Shown here piece by piece: positions 46,406 through 54,968 of a stretch of 64,000 nt of DNA. How positions within the stretch are numbered: position 1 is the first letter of the stretch; each line of letters begins with the position of its first letter. Made by a program: the position numbers and the translations under genes. The notes below the pieces were generated by a model. That model saw nothing but the letters and a program-made list of their open reading frames with translations, did not search any database and was not told the origin of the DNA. This DNA is from Rhodospirillaceae bacterium. GTDB taxonomy: Bacteria > Pseudomonadota > Alphaproteobacteria > Rhodospirillales > Rhodospirillaceae. Location of the stretch: NCBI GenBank assembly GCA_029245025.1, contig JAQWQC010000034.1:310001-374000 (forward strand), written 5' to 3'.

Positions 46406-47920
46406 TTAAGACGCGCCGTCGCCAATTTCGATTAAATGGTACATGAGGCGATCATTCATCGGCACCCAAGTCTTTACCCGTTTATGCACAGCGTCTAAGC
46501 CGACGACGGGAAACAGGAAAAGTGATTGAGCGACATCGTGATAGTAGGTCACGATTTCTCGCGTCAGCCTGTTGCGCTCTGTGATGTCGATGGTGCGTTC
46601 TGCTTTATCAATGATGGGCTGTATCGCCGGGTCACAAAACCAAGGGCCAGGCCCCTTACAGGCATGATTAGTGTTGAGCAACGGCTGCAAGGCATCTGCA
46701 TATCGGTTAGTGAAGTCCATGAGGAAACCGTCTCCCTCGAGCTTACCCAATATGGTACGCTGAAGCAGCTGCGGATAGGTGATCAGTCGAACTTCCATGG
46801 TCATCCCAACTCGCTGCACGTCCGACGTTATTTGCTGCAAGATGGCGGTATCATTCGGCAAAATCCCAGCCAGAGATTCGATCACAAACGAAACCCCGTC
46901 TTCGTATCCTGCTTCAACGAGCAAAGCGCGGGCGCGCTCAGGATCGTATGGGTACGGTTTCACGTCAGGTGCGTAGCCCACGGCCGCTGGCGTCGCCCCT
47001 TGTCCGGCGGGTCCGACTAATCCAGCCAGTAAAACTTCAGTGATAATTTCTTTATTGATGGCGTAATTAAACGCTTGACGAACGCGCATATCGCTAAAGG
47101 GTGAATCCAAATCGTTAGACTTCAAGGCGAAGACAAGGATTCGGCTAGGGTTGCGGAGTACAGCACGGTGTCCATTCAGCTCTAGCATGTCTATTTGGTC
47201 TGTGCTTATTACCGTGGCGACGTCAATTAAACCGGTCTCAAGGGCTTGGATGCGGGCTGATGCATCCGGGACAAACCAGGCTTCCATCTTATCGACCTTG
47301 GGCGGTCTCCATGAATTACGATTAGCGGTCAAGGAGACTTTCTCAGGTTCCCATGTCTCGACAATAAATGGCCCGCTACCAACGGGTTCATTCACCAAGC
47401 CTCCGAGACCAACGTTTTGAACATGTCGTTCAGGCGCAACGAACAGCGCAGAGAGGTAAGCTGGCGCAACAGCGTTGGGCTGCTTGGTGTGAAACGCCAC
47501 TGTCATGTCATCTATGACTTCAACGCGTGGCCAGAATTCGCTCTGTCGAGACCAGTAAAGGGCGTTTGCCCGGTCTTCCCGCATCATGTCGAAGACAACT
47601 TTGACCGAATGGGCGGTGAAACGTTCTCCGTTTGAGAACGTAACGCCCTGCCGCAATTTGAAATGCCATTCCAGGTCGTTGACTGGTTCCCATGACAACG
47701 CTAGTTCCGGAATAATATTGCCGTTGTTGTCGATATCGGTCAGGCGGTCGTATATCGCCGTCCAGAAGAAAGTTGGTGTGGTACCGATCGTGTAAAAAGG
47801 GTTGCCCTTCGTCGGCGGTGTCGCGCTGAGCGCAATTCGAAATGTCGACTCCGCCAAAACTTGTGCAGAGCCAAGAGCAAGAGCGAAGCCGTAAGTAAGA
47901 GTTCTAAACAAGTTGGTCAT
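46406..47920 (-). CDS. ABC transporter solute-binding protein (family 5, peptide/nickel type)
   Basis: A 504-residue periplasmic binding protein of the DppA/OppA/NikA type. The leader FRTLTYGFALALGSAQVLA precedes the mature ES start; later segments such as PELALSWEPVNDLEWHFKLR, SDMRVRQAFNYAINKE and YPYDPERARALLVEAGY are typical of the family. The start is at 47920. No permease or ATPase genes of this transporter are in the window, so it is an orphan or works with a remote system. The ligand could be a peptide or another organic solute. Confidence 0.9.
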   Translation of the reverse strand: MTNLFRTLTYGFALALGSAQVLAESTFRIALSATPPTKGNPFYTIGTTPTFFWTAIYDRLTDIDNNGNIIPELALSWEPVNDLEWHFKLRQGVTFSNGERFTAHSVKVVFDMMREDRANALYWSRQSEFWPRVEVIDDMTVAFHTKQPNAVAPAYLSALFVAPERHVQNVGLGGLVNEPVGSGPFIVETWEPEKVSLTANRNSWRPPKVDKMEAWFVPDASARIQALETGLIDVATVISTDQIDMLELNGHRAVLRNPSRILVFALKSNDLDSPFSDMRVRQAFNYAINKEIITEVLLAGLVGPAGQGATPAAVGYAPDVKPYPYDPERARALLVEAGYEDGVSFVIESLAGILPNDTAILQQITSDVQRVGMTMEVRLITYPQLLQRTILGKLEGDGFLMDFTNRYADALQPLLNTNHACKGPGPWFCDPAIQPIIDKAERTIDITERNRLTREIVTYYHDVAQSLFLFPVVGLDAVHKRVKTWVPMNDRLMYHLIEIGDGAS

Positions 47921-47973
47921 AAGATTTTCGTAACGTGGCAAGAAGCGGGTGCGCGGCGCATTGGTTATTTAAG

Positions 47974-48360
47974 CTATCTGAGCAATCCAACCGCTGCACC
48001 CATAGTGGAATACATCAGAATCGTGTAGCCACCGTCGATATACAGCAAGCGTCTTGGCTGGGACGAAAACATATAGTTGATGCCTATCGCTGCTGCTGCC
48101 GCGACTCCTATAATAAGCCCACCACTCATATTGGCTAGAAGGCCATTGGTCCGGTCAAGCAAGAGATTAAGGGCCAGCGCGCCGATCAGGGCATGGAGAG
48201 CCGCCCCACCATAGGCTTTAGTAGGTGGACCCATTTTCTCGTCCAGCATGCCAGTGTCTTCCATCCATGCTTTCTTGAACAACGGACCGTACCAGACGAC
48301 GCCGATGGCCAAGGAAATGACGATGCAGAGTGGCAGGCTTAGCCAAATAATCTCACCCAT
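47974..48360 (-). CDS. DUF1761 membrane protein
   Basis: A 128-residue inner-membrane protein with four hydrophobic helices, starting IWLSLPLCIVISLAIGVVWYGPLF and continuing FKKAW. This matches DUF1761, a small family of unknown function. It lies 53 bases upstream of the solute-binding protein on the same strand. The next 178 bases separate it from the divergent DUF1838 C. Confidence 0.75.
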   Translation of the reverse strand: MGEIIWLSLPLCIVISLAIGVVWYGPLFKKAWMEDTGMLDEKMGPPTKAYGGAALHALIGALALNLLLDRTNGLLANMSGGLIIGVAAAAAIGINYMFSSQPRRLLYIDGGYTILMYSTMGAAVGLLR

Positions 48361-48538
48361 TATTGCGGTCCCCGTAGTGTGAGTGGTTCGTGACCGTACC
48401 TGAATCTGGGACCGAGGGGGAGGGTGCGCGTCTAAAAAATCGTTGTGGACTACCTACAGGTGAATAGGGACTCGCACACATAGTCTTTGTCAGGCGCCTT
48501 GTGCTAGCGTCAACTCATATTTTTAAGGGAGTGTTTAG

Positions 48539-49546
48539 ATGTCTGAAAAAATGACGCCAAACATGGCGAGTCCAATTGAAGTGTCTATTGATCGCCGCAC
48601 AGCTTTGGCAGCTGGCTTGGCGATGGGCGCTTTTCCGCAAGTGGCGATGGCTGATTCTCATGGTGAAGACGATGTTTCGTTAAGGGGTCCGACCTACGAT
48701 CTCACCACCGCATATGGCAATGTTGAAGCCTACGCCAAGCTCACTTCTAACCTTGATATGAAATCGACCCACTTCGGCTGGCTTGACGGCTATGTCATGG
48801 GCGTTGCGCCTGGCGGCGCGATCAAAACTTTCTGTGGATTTAAAGGACTCGGCACAACCCGGTTGCTACCCCTGGAAGGTGAGCATGGGTATCGCCGCGT
48901 CCTGCGTGAAGTGGTGTTTTACACAGACTTGGGAACCGGAGAAATTCTCGAAGAAATGGAAAATCCCTTCACCGGGGAAAACGTCCGAGTTGTTCCTGTC
49001 GCCAATGATCCCTTTAACCGCGTTATACGCGAGGCTGAGTTGAGCCGCCCAACCTTTGGTGGTCTCAATGTTGATGAGAAGTTAGAGCCCAAGCCCTTTA
49101 TTCTAAACTGGAAAGCGTTTGGTGACCGGCTAATGATGGAGCGTCACATCAACCTCTATTATCCGAATGCTCTTGATCCCAAAAAATGGATACGAGAAAG
49201 CGCCGGGCCTATGAATCAGGTTACCGAGACCTACGTCTACAATATGAGTCTGGCCGATTTGCAGAACCCTAACCTCACGACAGTCGACACCACGACGGTT
49301 TGGGCGCGCCATACTCCCTGGCTGCCATGGATGCTAATGGGGCAAGCGCCAGGCCATTGTTTATACAATGTGATGGCGGCCAGTATTCACTCGCTGGAAG
49401 AGGCGCCAGACCAACGGGTCATTGAGTATATTGCAAAGAACTATCCCCGATACCTTGATGCCCCGACCGAATGGGAGGAGCCTTCACTTTCTTCATTGGA
49501 ATGGTATGCCCGTGAACAGGAGCCAGCTCCACCAGGTGGGGTCTAG
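48539..49546 (+). CDS. DUF1838 family protein C, Tat signal
   Basis: A 335-residue DUF1838 protein. The leader carries twin arginines (IDRRTALAAGLAMG) and cleavage near VAMADS. AAGGGAG at 48525-48531 lies 7 bases before the ATG, a strong ribosome site. Conserved blocks match copy B: FYTDLGTGEILEEMENP, RHINLYYPNALDPKKW, PWLPWMLMGQAPG and a C-terminal YAREQEPAPPGGV. The family's biochemical activity is unknown. The preceding 178-base region probably holds its promoter. Confidence 0.85.
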   Translation: MSEKMTPNMASPIEVSIDRRTALAAGLAMGAFPQVAMADSHGEDDVSLRGPTYDLTTAYGNVEAYAKLTSNLDMKSTHFGWLDGYVMGVAPGGAIKTFCGFKGLGTTRLLPLEGEHGYRRVLREVVFYTDLGTGEILEEMENPFTGENVRVVPVANDPFNRVIREAELSRPTFGGLNVDEKLEPKPFILNWKAFGDRLMMERHINLYYPNALDPKKWIRESAGPMNQVTETYVYNMSLADLQNPNLTTVDTTTVWARHTPWLPWMLMGQAPGHCLYNVMAASIHSLEEAPDQRVIEYIAKNYPRYLDAPTEWEEPSLSSLEWYAREQEPAPPGGV

Positions 49547-49617
49547 GCACACGTGTCGAAAAAGTGCTGCTCGAGATCGGGAAAAATTTCATAAAAGCCG
49601 TGTTTAAGACATGAAAA

Positions 49618-49641
49618 AGGGCCGCTCCGAAGGGCGGCCCT
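49618..49641 (-). terminator. Hairpin terminator, best oriented for the minus strand
   Basis: The 8-bp arms AGGGCCGC (49618-49625) and GCGGCCCT (49634-49641) pair around an 8-base loop. On the plus strand it is preceded by a run of As, which becomes a T-run after the hairpin on the minus strand. It may also act weakly as the terminator of DUF1838 C. Confidence 0.6.
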
Positions 49642-50090
49642 ATTCGCGCGGACGCTAACGGGCTTAGGAACGCCGTGCGAACACAATATTTCTACAGTGA
49701 CAGAGCCATCGAAGCAAAAAAGTTATTCCTGCACAAAGCAAAATAATTTCTTGCATTTCTAAATAGAAAACCGACCGAATAGAATTCTAGCCTATTGTGC
49801 GGGAGTTTTGGAGTGCTGAAATTTGGCTCATCTGAGTTTGAGTGAGTTGCTGACCAGCCCGCCAAGACTGCGATTTCCGACGGTGCTTTGCGAGGGTGTC
49901 GCCTTCAAAAAGACCATACGATTAAAGCTCATGGTGCAGATACGGTCTGGCTATACAAATGCGACCTCGACGCTGATGCGGGCAATGAAGCGTCTTCAGC
50001 CATAGCGTTTGAAATCAAAAAGGCGAGAAAAACGCGCCCGAGGCGGGTAATGTGCGGCTCGACTGTTGGCGGCGGTAGCTCTCGTGAAAG

Positions 50091-50125
50091 CCTAGGGTGG
50101 ATTTTGCGTAATGATCCACCCTAGG
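50091..50125. repeat. Perfect 12-bp inverted repeat (hairpin)
   Basis: CCTAGGGTGGAT (50091-50102) and its exact reverse complement (50114-50125) flank an 11-base loop. It lies 86 bases before the Rieske oxygenase gene and at the end of the coding debris. No T-run follows on either strand, so it may be a regulatory structure, the end of a mobile element or a weak terminator. Confidence 0.7.
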
Positions 50126-50210
50126 GCCACATGCGTAAACTTGTTATCATTATATCATGTATTGGCCTAAGCGAAATCACCGCCCTTAAACGCATAAAAG
50201 AAATAATCCT

Positions 50211-51356
50211 ATGCTGATCAACAACTGGTATGTCGCTGCTGAAAGCGATGAAGTGACCGACAAACCTCACCGGACGCGCATGGTCGGTGTAGACTTCGTG
50301 TTGTTCCGTGATGACAGTGGCAGATTGGTTTGCTTGTCGGATGTTTGTTGCCATCGTGGTGGTGCTTTACATCGTGGCGAAATGGTAAGTGGATGTATTG
50401 CCTGTCCTTATCACGGCTGGCATTTCAACGGTGCTGGCCAGTGCGTCAAAATCCCCGCTATGGGCGACGATGTGGCCATCCCCAAGCGGGCTCGTGTTGA
50501 TTGTTACCCTGTAGAAGAGCGCATGGGGCTGATTTGGGTTTTTGTCGGTGATCAGGCGGAGGCAGACCGCCCTGAGATTCCTGATTGGTTCCAACCATTC
50601 GTCGACAATCCGGACTGGCGGGTCACCCGCTATAACTACGAGTGGACTGATTGCAATTGGGAGCGTTTGTGTGAAAACTCTCTCGACACGTCGCATCCCT
50701 CATTTGTGCATAAGCGTTTTGGTAGTCGTATCTCACCCAAGGCTAAGATTGTACCAATAGAGCACACAGAGCATGGTGCGACAGTTACCCGAGAACGGGC
50801 GGCCCCAGCTGCCAGCCAAAAAAGCGGCGCTATCGCCGATTTGCTACCTAAGGATCGCAAGACAACGCGGGTTACGGTTGAGTGGAGCATCATTGCCAAT
50901 GCGGAAATACTCTATCAAGAAATGACCACAGAGATTACTCAGGTACTTTTCTCTGTGCGCACGCCAGTGGATGACAACACTGTGCGGTCCTATGGATTCC
51001 AAGCACGTAATTTCTTGATGGAGACCGAACATGATGCAGATCGCATCGAAGGGTTGTTTGAAGCTGTGAAGGAGGATCACGACATTGTGCGGTTCCTTAA
51101 GCCAAAGCACACCGTTACATCAGACGCGCGAGAAATGCTGATCGAGTCTGACGGTATGGAAATCGCTTTCCGCAACAAAGTTGCAGAGTGGCGTAATCTT
51201 AGCCGCTACGTTGACGGTGAGGCGCTAAAGCGCGATGGCAAAAGCGACGTCTTCGTGGTGCCGTCACCTGCACGCGCGGCTGATCCGAAGGGCTGGGTTC
51301 ATCAAACCGTACCCCTTGTAAAGGGTGATCTGTTGGCGGTAAGCGTAGCCGAGTAG
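50211..51356 (+). CDS. Rieske non-heme iron oxygenase, alpha subunit
   Basis: A 381-residue aromatic-ring-hydroxylating-type oxygenase of the demethylase/monooxygenase size class. The Rieske 2Fe-2S ligands are Cys46, His48, Cys65 and His68 (CCHRG and CPYHGW). The mononuclear iron site is in the NSLDTSHPSFVH segment, with His162 and His167. These enzymes need a reductase, which is not encoded here. The substrate could be an aromatic ether, carboxylate or terpenoid; it cannot be told. It sits between the hairpin-containing gap and a fragment of a membrane-protein gene. Confidence 0.92.
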   Translation: MLINNWYVAAESDEVTDKPHRTRMVGVDFVLFRDDSGRLVCLSDVCCHRGGALHRGEMVSGCIACPYHGWHFNGAGQCVKIPAMGDDVAIPKRARVDCYPVEERMGLIWVFVGDQAEADRPEIPDWFQPFVDNPDWRVTRYNYEWTDCNWERLCENSLDTSHPSFVHKRFGSRISPKAKIVPIEHTEHGATVTRERAAPAASQKSGAIADLLPKDRKTTRVTVEWSIIANAEILYQEMTTEITQVLFSVRTPVDDNTVRSYGFQARNFLMETEHDADRIEGLFEAVKEDHDIVRFLKPKHTVTSDAREMLIESDGMEIAFRNKVAEWRNLSRYVDGEALKRDGKSDVFVVPSPARAADPKGWVHQTVPLVKGDLLAVSVAE

Positions 51357-51365
51357 CGCATTGGA

Positions 51366-51578
51366 TCAGGTCAGTTGATCTGGCGCCTTTGTTAAGACCG
51401 GCGGTAACAGTGTTGCTGCACAGACTGCTATGAATACTAATGCTACACCGGTCATCTCAAGCGCATAGTCGCTGGACTTAAACCAAACCTCTTCAAAAAA
51501 TCCCCAAAAAGAGTCGACATCGGTGATGGTCCAATAAATCATCGCAACACCTATGGCATGGCGTACTGTGCTTGAATT
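51366..51578 (-). pseudogene. Inverted C-terminal fragment of the neighbouring membrane protein gene
   Basis: On the minus strand this stretch encodes about 68 residues ending APDQLT-stop. It aligns with the last 66 residues of the 291-residue protein at 51,639: VRHAI versus VRYAI, SFWGFFEEVWF versus SKWGILEEFWL, DYALEM versus EYALEM. No upstream part of the gene is present (a stop follows at 51582-51584) and the fragment is in the opposite orientation. It is a remnant of a second, divergent paralogue, with an open frame in the surviving part. Confidence 0.7.
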
Positions 51579-51638
51579 ATTTTATATATAGTTACCTGTT
51601 GCCAGAATGGGCAGTAATTTAGACAAGGGGAAATCGCC

Positions 51639-52514
51639 ATGTTGGGGAAGTACTACCGCCCGCCATTCGTCGGGATTATTGCGTTTGTCACCGTCATTAT
51701 GGCTCAGCCACTGGGGCATACCCTTTTCGTGATGTTGCAGGGCGTGCTGGGGTCTCCGGGTGAAGCGACTTTTGCTGCTAGCTTTTTGTGCGGACTGCTT
51801 GGTTTCATTTTGGTGTGGATCGGATTGAAGAAGAAAGAAACAGCAGCCACGTGGCTCGGGTTCATTGGCGCCATCCTGATTTGGACCGGTTGGTTTGAAT
51901 ACACCTGGGAGTTTTTCTCTCATCTTTTGAATGTGCAACCGCTTTACACCGCAACTGGCGAACTCGCCATGAGTTCTGGCCTGCAGGTGATCCAGGCATC
52001 AGGTATCATCATGATAGCGGTGACAGTGTTGTTCTACTTCAATCGCGATACGCGATGCACCGCTTTCAAGTGGCTCCACCGCAACGCCCATATGGACCCA
52101 GGTAAAGCGGCTCCAGGAAAAGACAGGGACTATGCCCGCATAACCGCATTGGAAACGATCTTTGTTATTTGGTTTATCTACGTCATTAATCTCACCCTTT
52201 ATGATGAGCGCATACTTGGCGTGGATCATCCAGTGACGTATGCGGTGTTCTTCGGATTTCTTGTCTGGGCGATTTATCTCAACACGCGGCTCATCAAGTA
52301 CGCGCGCATGGCTCCTGCTGTGCGTTATGCCATCCCGACCACGGTTATCACTTGGCTCGATATCGAAGTTCTGAGTAAGTGGGGTATTCTAGAAGAATTC
52401 TGGCTGATGCCTGCTGAATACGCCTTGGAAATGATTTTGGTCGTCGCGGCCTTCGTTGTCGCCGGCGTCGCTATTTATCTCACTCCAGAGAGGGGCGAGG
52501 AAAACGCACCCTAG
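51639..52514 (+). CDS. Polytopic membrane protein of unknown function
   Basis: A 291-residue inner-membrane protein with about seven or eight helices (PPFVGIIAFVTVIMAQ; FLCGLLGFILVWIGL; LGFIGAILIWTGWF; IIMIAVTVLFYF; FVIWFIYVINLTLY; AVFFGFLVWAIYL; and a C-terminal LVVAAFVVAGVAIYL). I recognise no family. Pro, Trp and Glu residues recur in the helices. An AAGGGG ribosome site precedes the ATG. A degraded paralogue lies just upstream in the opposite orientation. The thioredoxin-like gene begins 70 bases downstream on the same strand. Confidence 0.75.
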   Translation: MLGKYYRPPFVGIIAFVTVIMAQPLGHTLFVMLQGVLGSPGEATFAASFLCGLLGFILVWIGLKKKETAATWLGFIGAILIWTGWFEYTWEFFSHLLNVQPLYTATGELAMSSGLQVIQASGIIMIAVTVLFYFNRDTRCTAFKWLHRNAHMDPGKAAPGKDRDYARITALETIFVIWFIYVINLTLYDERILGVDHPVTYAVFFGFLVWAIYLNTRLIKYARMAPAVRYAIPTTVITWLDIEVLSKWGILEEFWLMPAEYALEMILVVAAFVVAGVAIYLTPERGEENAP

Positions 52515-52584
52515 GTAGGATTAAACTTCTCACTTGAATTTTTCTCCCAGGCGCCTATTTCCTGCGCCTAAGGCTTTTCTGAGT

Positions 52585-53124
52585 ATGAGGGTTGGTATGA
52601 GGGCTCTACTTTTTCTGGCGTTGTCGATAACGATCGGGGTGCAATCCGCACCTGTCGTGGCTCAGGACCAGGTCTTTCCGACAGTTAAAGCGCGCACCCT
52701 TAACAAAGATAAAATTACTGTCCCAGCCGATTTCACTGCCGCTCGGAACATTATGTTGTTGTCCTTTGGGCGTGACATGCAAGAGTCAGTAGATGCGTGG
52801 GACGCCGTGCTGGTCACTGTTCGAGAGGCGTCAGATGCTGTGCAAGTCTACAACGCGCCATTAATTCCAAAACCAAATGGTATCGTAAGAGGTTTTATCA
52901 ATGGTGGGTTTCGCGGCATCTACAAAGATAAAGGGATACGTGACCGTGTTGTCATTCTCTATATCGATGAAGACGAAGTCTTTTCTGCTTTAAATATCTC
53001 AGAAGAAGACAAGCAGCATCCGTTAGTGATGGTGACGGATCAGCAGGGCGTAATTATCGGTCGTGTCTCAGGGTTGGCAGATGCAGCCAATGTTGCTCAG
53101 GTTGTGGCTCTTCTTACGCCGTAG
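52585..53124 (+). CDS. Exported thioredoxin-fold-like protein without CxxC
   Basis: A 179-residue periplasmic protein (start at ATG 52585; an ATG at 52597 has a better-spaced GAGGG). The leader ends near VQSAPVVAQD. The mature part has a thioredoxin-like pattern (MLLSFGRDMQESVDAWDAVL, an ending VTDQQGVIIGRVSGLAD) but no cysteine pair, so it is not a disulfide enzyme. It may bind a ligand or act as an assembly factor. It follows the membrane protein and converges with the MFS gene, overlapping 11 bases. Confidence 0.6.
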   Translation: MRVGMRALLFLALSITIGVQSAPVVAQDQVFPTVKARTLNKDKITVPADFTAARNIMLLSFGRDMQESVDAWDAVLVTVREASDAVQVYNAPLIPKPNGIVRGFINGGFRGIYKDKGIRDRVVILYIDEDEVFSALNISEEDKQHPLVMVTDQQGVIIGRVSGLADAANVAQVVALLTP

Positions 53125-54484
53125 CGCCAGATCCTGGCCCAGTTGCTTTGAGAGTCTTTTCGTCTAGTTTGTAGAACAACAGAAGTACCGCGCTCAGTGC
53201 CGCAGCTGCGGCTGGAAACACTCCTAGCCCAATATAAATGCCTGATACAGCTGCATCCGGTTGCGCAGCGAGTTCGCTGCCTCGGGTAGAGACGTAGCCC
53301 ATGGCGCCCAGGTAGGCCCCGAACAATAAAGGTCCAAATCCGGATGCAGCTTTTTCCATCGTGCTGTAGAGCCCCGCGTAGATACCCTCGCGGTTGAGGC
53401 CAGTGCGTCGCCGATCGTATTCCATCGTGTCGGGCAGAATTGAGAAACCCATCACGAGAATCCCGGTGACTGCTAATCCAATCCCGAAGATGCGAGCATT
53501 AACAATCCACTGCGCTTCCGATGAATCGGAAAGGAGCCAAGTACTCATAACGATGGCGTAGAGAATTGCAGCTGCCATATAGGTAGGCTTTTTACCGAAC
53601 CGTTTTCCAGCCCACGTCCAGAGTGGAATGGCAACGAAAGTTGAAATCGTAAAGTAGGTGCCAAACGCAAGCAGCAGTTCTTCGTTGCGTTGTAGGACGT
53701 AGACACCAAAGAATATAAGAGCGGCCTGGCTACTGGCTTGGGCGATGAGTTGGCAGAGCTTGACCGCGAGAAAAATCATAAAAGGTTTGTTGTCGGCGAC
53801 CAGGGTCAATTGATCGCGAACCGAGATGTGCCTCTCTTCCGAACGCTCATAGCGGGGCACAGCCCGCGTCGAAAAGAATGCGACAAGCATGCTAATCAAG
53901 AGGACGCTTCCTAAGGCCCAACCCATCAGGCTGTAGCCTTGCTCTGGTCCATAGGTGCGAATGAGAAGAGCCCCGCCTAAAAACAGTCCTAGATTCGCGG
54001 TGGTGAAGAAAACCACACGATACCCCATCATGCTCGTGCGCTCATTGTAACTGTCGGTCATCTCAGCCGGCATGGCGAGATGAGGCACGTTGAAGATCGT
54101 GTAGGCGGTGGTGAACAAAATTAACAAAAAGGTGGTGTATGCCGCCATTTCTATCTCGCCGTTGATATCTGGTACGTTGAACAGGGCGACGAAGGCGATA
54201 AAGCAAACAATGCTACCGAGCAAAAGGTAGGGTCGGCGTCGCCCCCAATGAGACTGCGTGCGATCGCTGATGTACCCCATCAGGGGGTCGGTCACGAGGT
54301 CATACATCCGCGCGGCAAAGATAATCGCTCCAGCTAGAAACGCCGCGATGCCTAGGACATCTGTCATGTAATTGAGTAGGTAGGTCACCAGAACACCGAT
54401 CATGGTAGACGTGCCATGTGCGCCGGTCGCCCACCCAAGCTTCTGGCCGAAAGTCAAGCGATTGACTGCACCGCTATCTGCCAT
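53114..54484 (-). CDS. GPH-family MFS transporter (sugar or organic cation symporter type)
   Basis: A 456-residue permease with 12 predicted helices. The N-terminal SYxD-like segment LLNYMTDVLGIAAFLAGAI and the DLVTDPLMGYISDRTQSHWGRRRPY loop are diagnostic of the glycoside-pentoside-hexuronide:cation symporter family (melibiose-type). Substrates in environmental bacteria extend beyond sugars. The start is ATG 54484 with GGGAG upstream; the open frame extends further without similarity. It is divergent from the SnoaL-like gene. Confidence 0.88.
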   Translation of the reverse strand: MADSGAVNRLTFGQKLGWATGAHGTSTMIGVLVTYLLNYMTDVLGIAAFLAGAIIFAARMYDLVTDPLMGYISDRTQSHWGRRRPYLLLGSIVCFIAFVALFNVPDINGEIEMAAYTTFLLILFTTAYTIFNVPHLAMPAEMTDSYNERTSMMGYRVVFFTTANLGLFLGGALLIRTYGPEQGYSLMGWALGSVLLISMLVAFFSTRAVPRYERSEERHISVRDQLTLVADNKPFMIFLAVKLCQLIAQASSQAALIFFGVYVLQRNEELLLAFGTYFTISTFVAIPLWTWAGKRFGKKPTYMAAAILYAIVMSTWLLSDSSEAQWIVNARIFGIGLAVTGILVMGFSILPDTMEYDRRRTGLNREGIYAGLYSTMEKAASGFGPLLFGAYLGAMGYVSTRGSELAAQPDAAVSGIYIGLGVFPAAAAALSAVLLLFYKLDEKTLKATGPGSGATA

Positions 54485-54593
54485 AGTGATATTCTCCCTA
54501 TTGCCAAACCAACATAGGGGATTGAGAGTGCTACTCCATGGTAAACAGGTTAGCCTCTCCAGCAGATGAACACAGAGAGCCGGAGAAAATAAT

Positions 54594-54962
54594 ATGACCG
54601 ATTTCATCAAAATGATGATCGAGAATACAGACGCCTTCACACGGAAAAATATTGACGCGTTGGGGAGTAACCTTGCCGAAGATTATGCGTCCATTCGTAT
54701 GGAGGATGGCGAGGCCATTAAGCGCACTGCCAGTCGCGAAGAAACCATGGCTGTTATTCAAGAGATGTTTGATGCCATTCCACTCAAGGGGTCTCACCTC
54801 GAACGGATAATGGTTGTTGGCGACCACGTGGTTGCCGTCGAGAAGGACACCTTTGAGACTCCCGCCGGCGACAAGACTACTACTACTCTCGGTGTCTACC
54901 ACATGCAGGACGGCAAGATATGGCGGGCGTATAGCTTTCCTATAAATGAAGACGCCGCTTGA
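54594..54962 (+). CDS. SnoaL-like (NTF2-fold) protein
   Basis: A 122-residue NTF2-like protein: an N-terminal helix (MMIENTDAFTRKNID), then the cone-shaped beta fold ending GVYHMQDGKIWRAYSFP. SnoaL-type members are small isomerases, cyclases or hydrolases, or non-enzymatic ligand binders. GGAG is 8 bases before the ATG. It converges on DUF1838 D with a 6-base gap. Confidence 0.85.
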   Translation: MTDFIKMMIENTDAFTRKNIDALGSNLAEDYASIRMEDGEAIKRTASREETMAVIQEMFDAIPLKGSHLERIMVVGDHVVAVEKDTFETPAGDKTTTTLGVYHMQDGKIWRAYSFPINEDAA

Positions 54963-54968
54963 CGCTTT

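Larger units (their letters stand above)
49547..50210. other. 664-bp gene-poor stretch with hairpins and coding debris
   Basis: No intact gene is supported. It holds a G+C-rich hairpin at 49618-49641, a coding-like stretch in two overlapping plus frames (about 49,823-50,005 and 49,888-50,124) that read like one protein broken by a frameshift (LAHLSLSELLTSPPR, then GADTVWLYKCDLDADAGN), and a perfect 12-bp inverted repeat at 50091-50125. AT-rich around 49,690-49,790. I could not identify the remnant. Confidence 0.5.
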
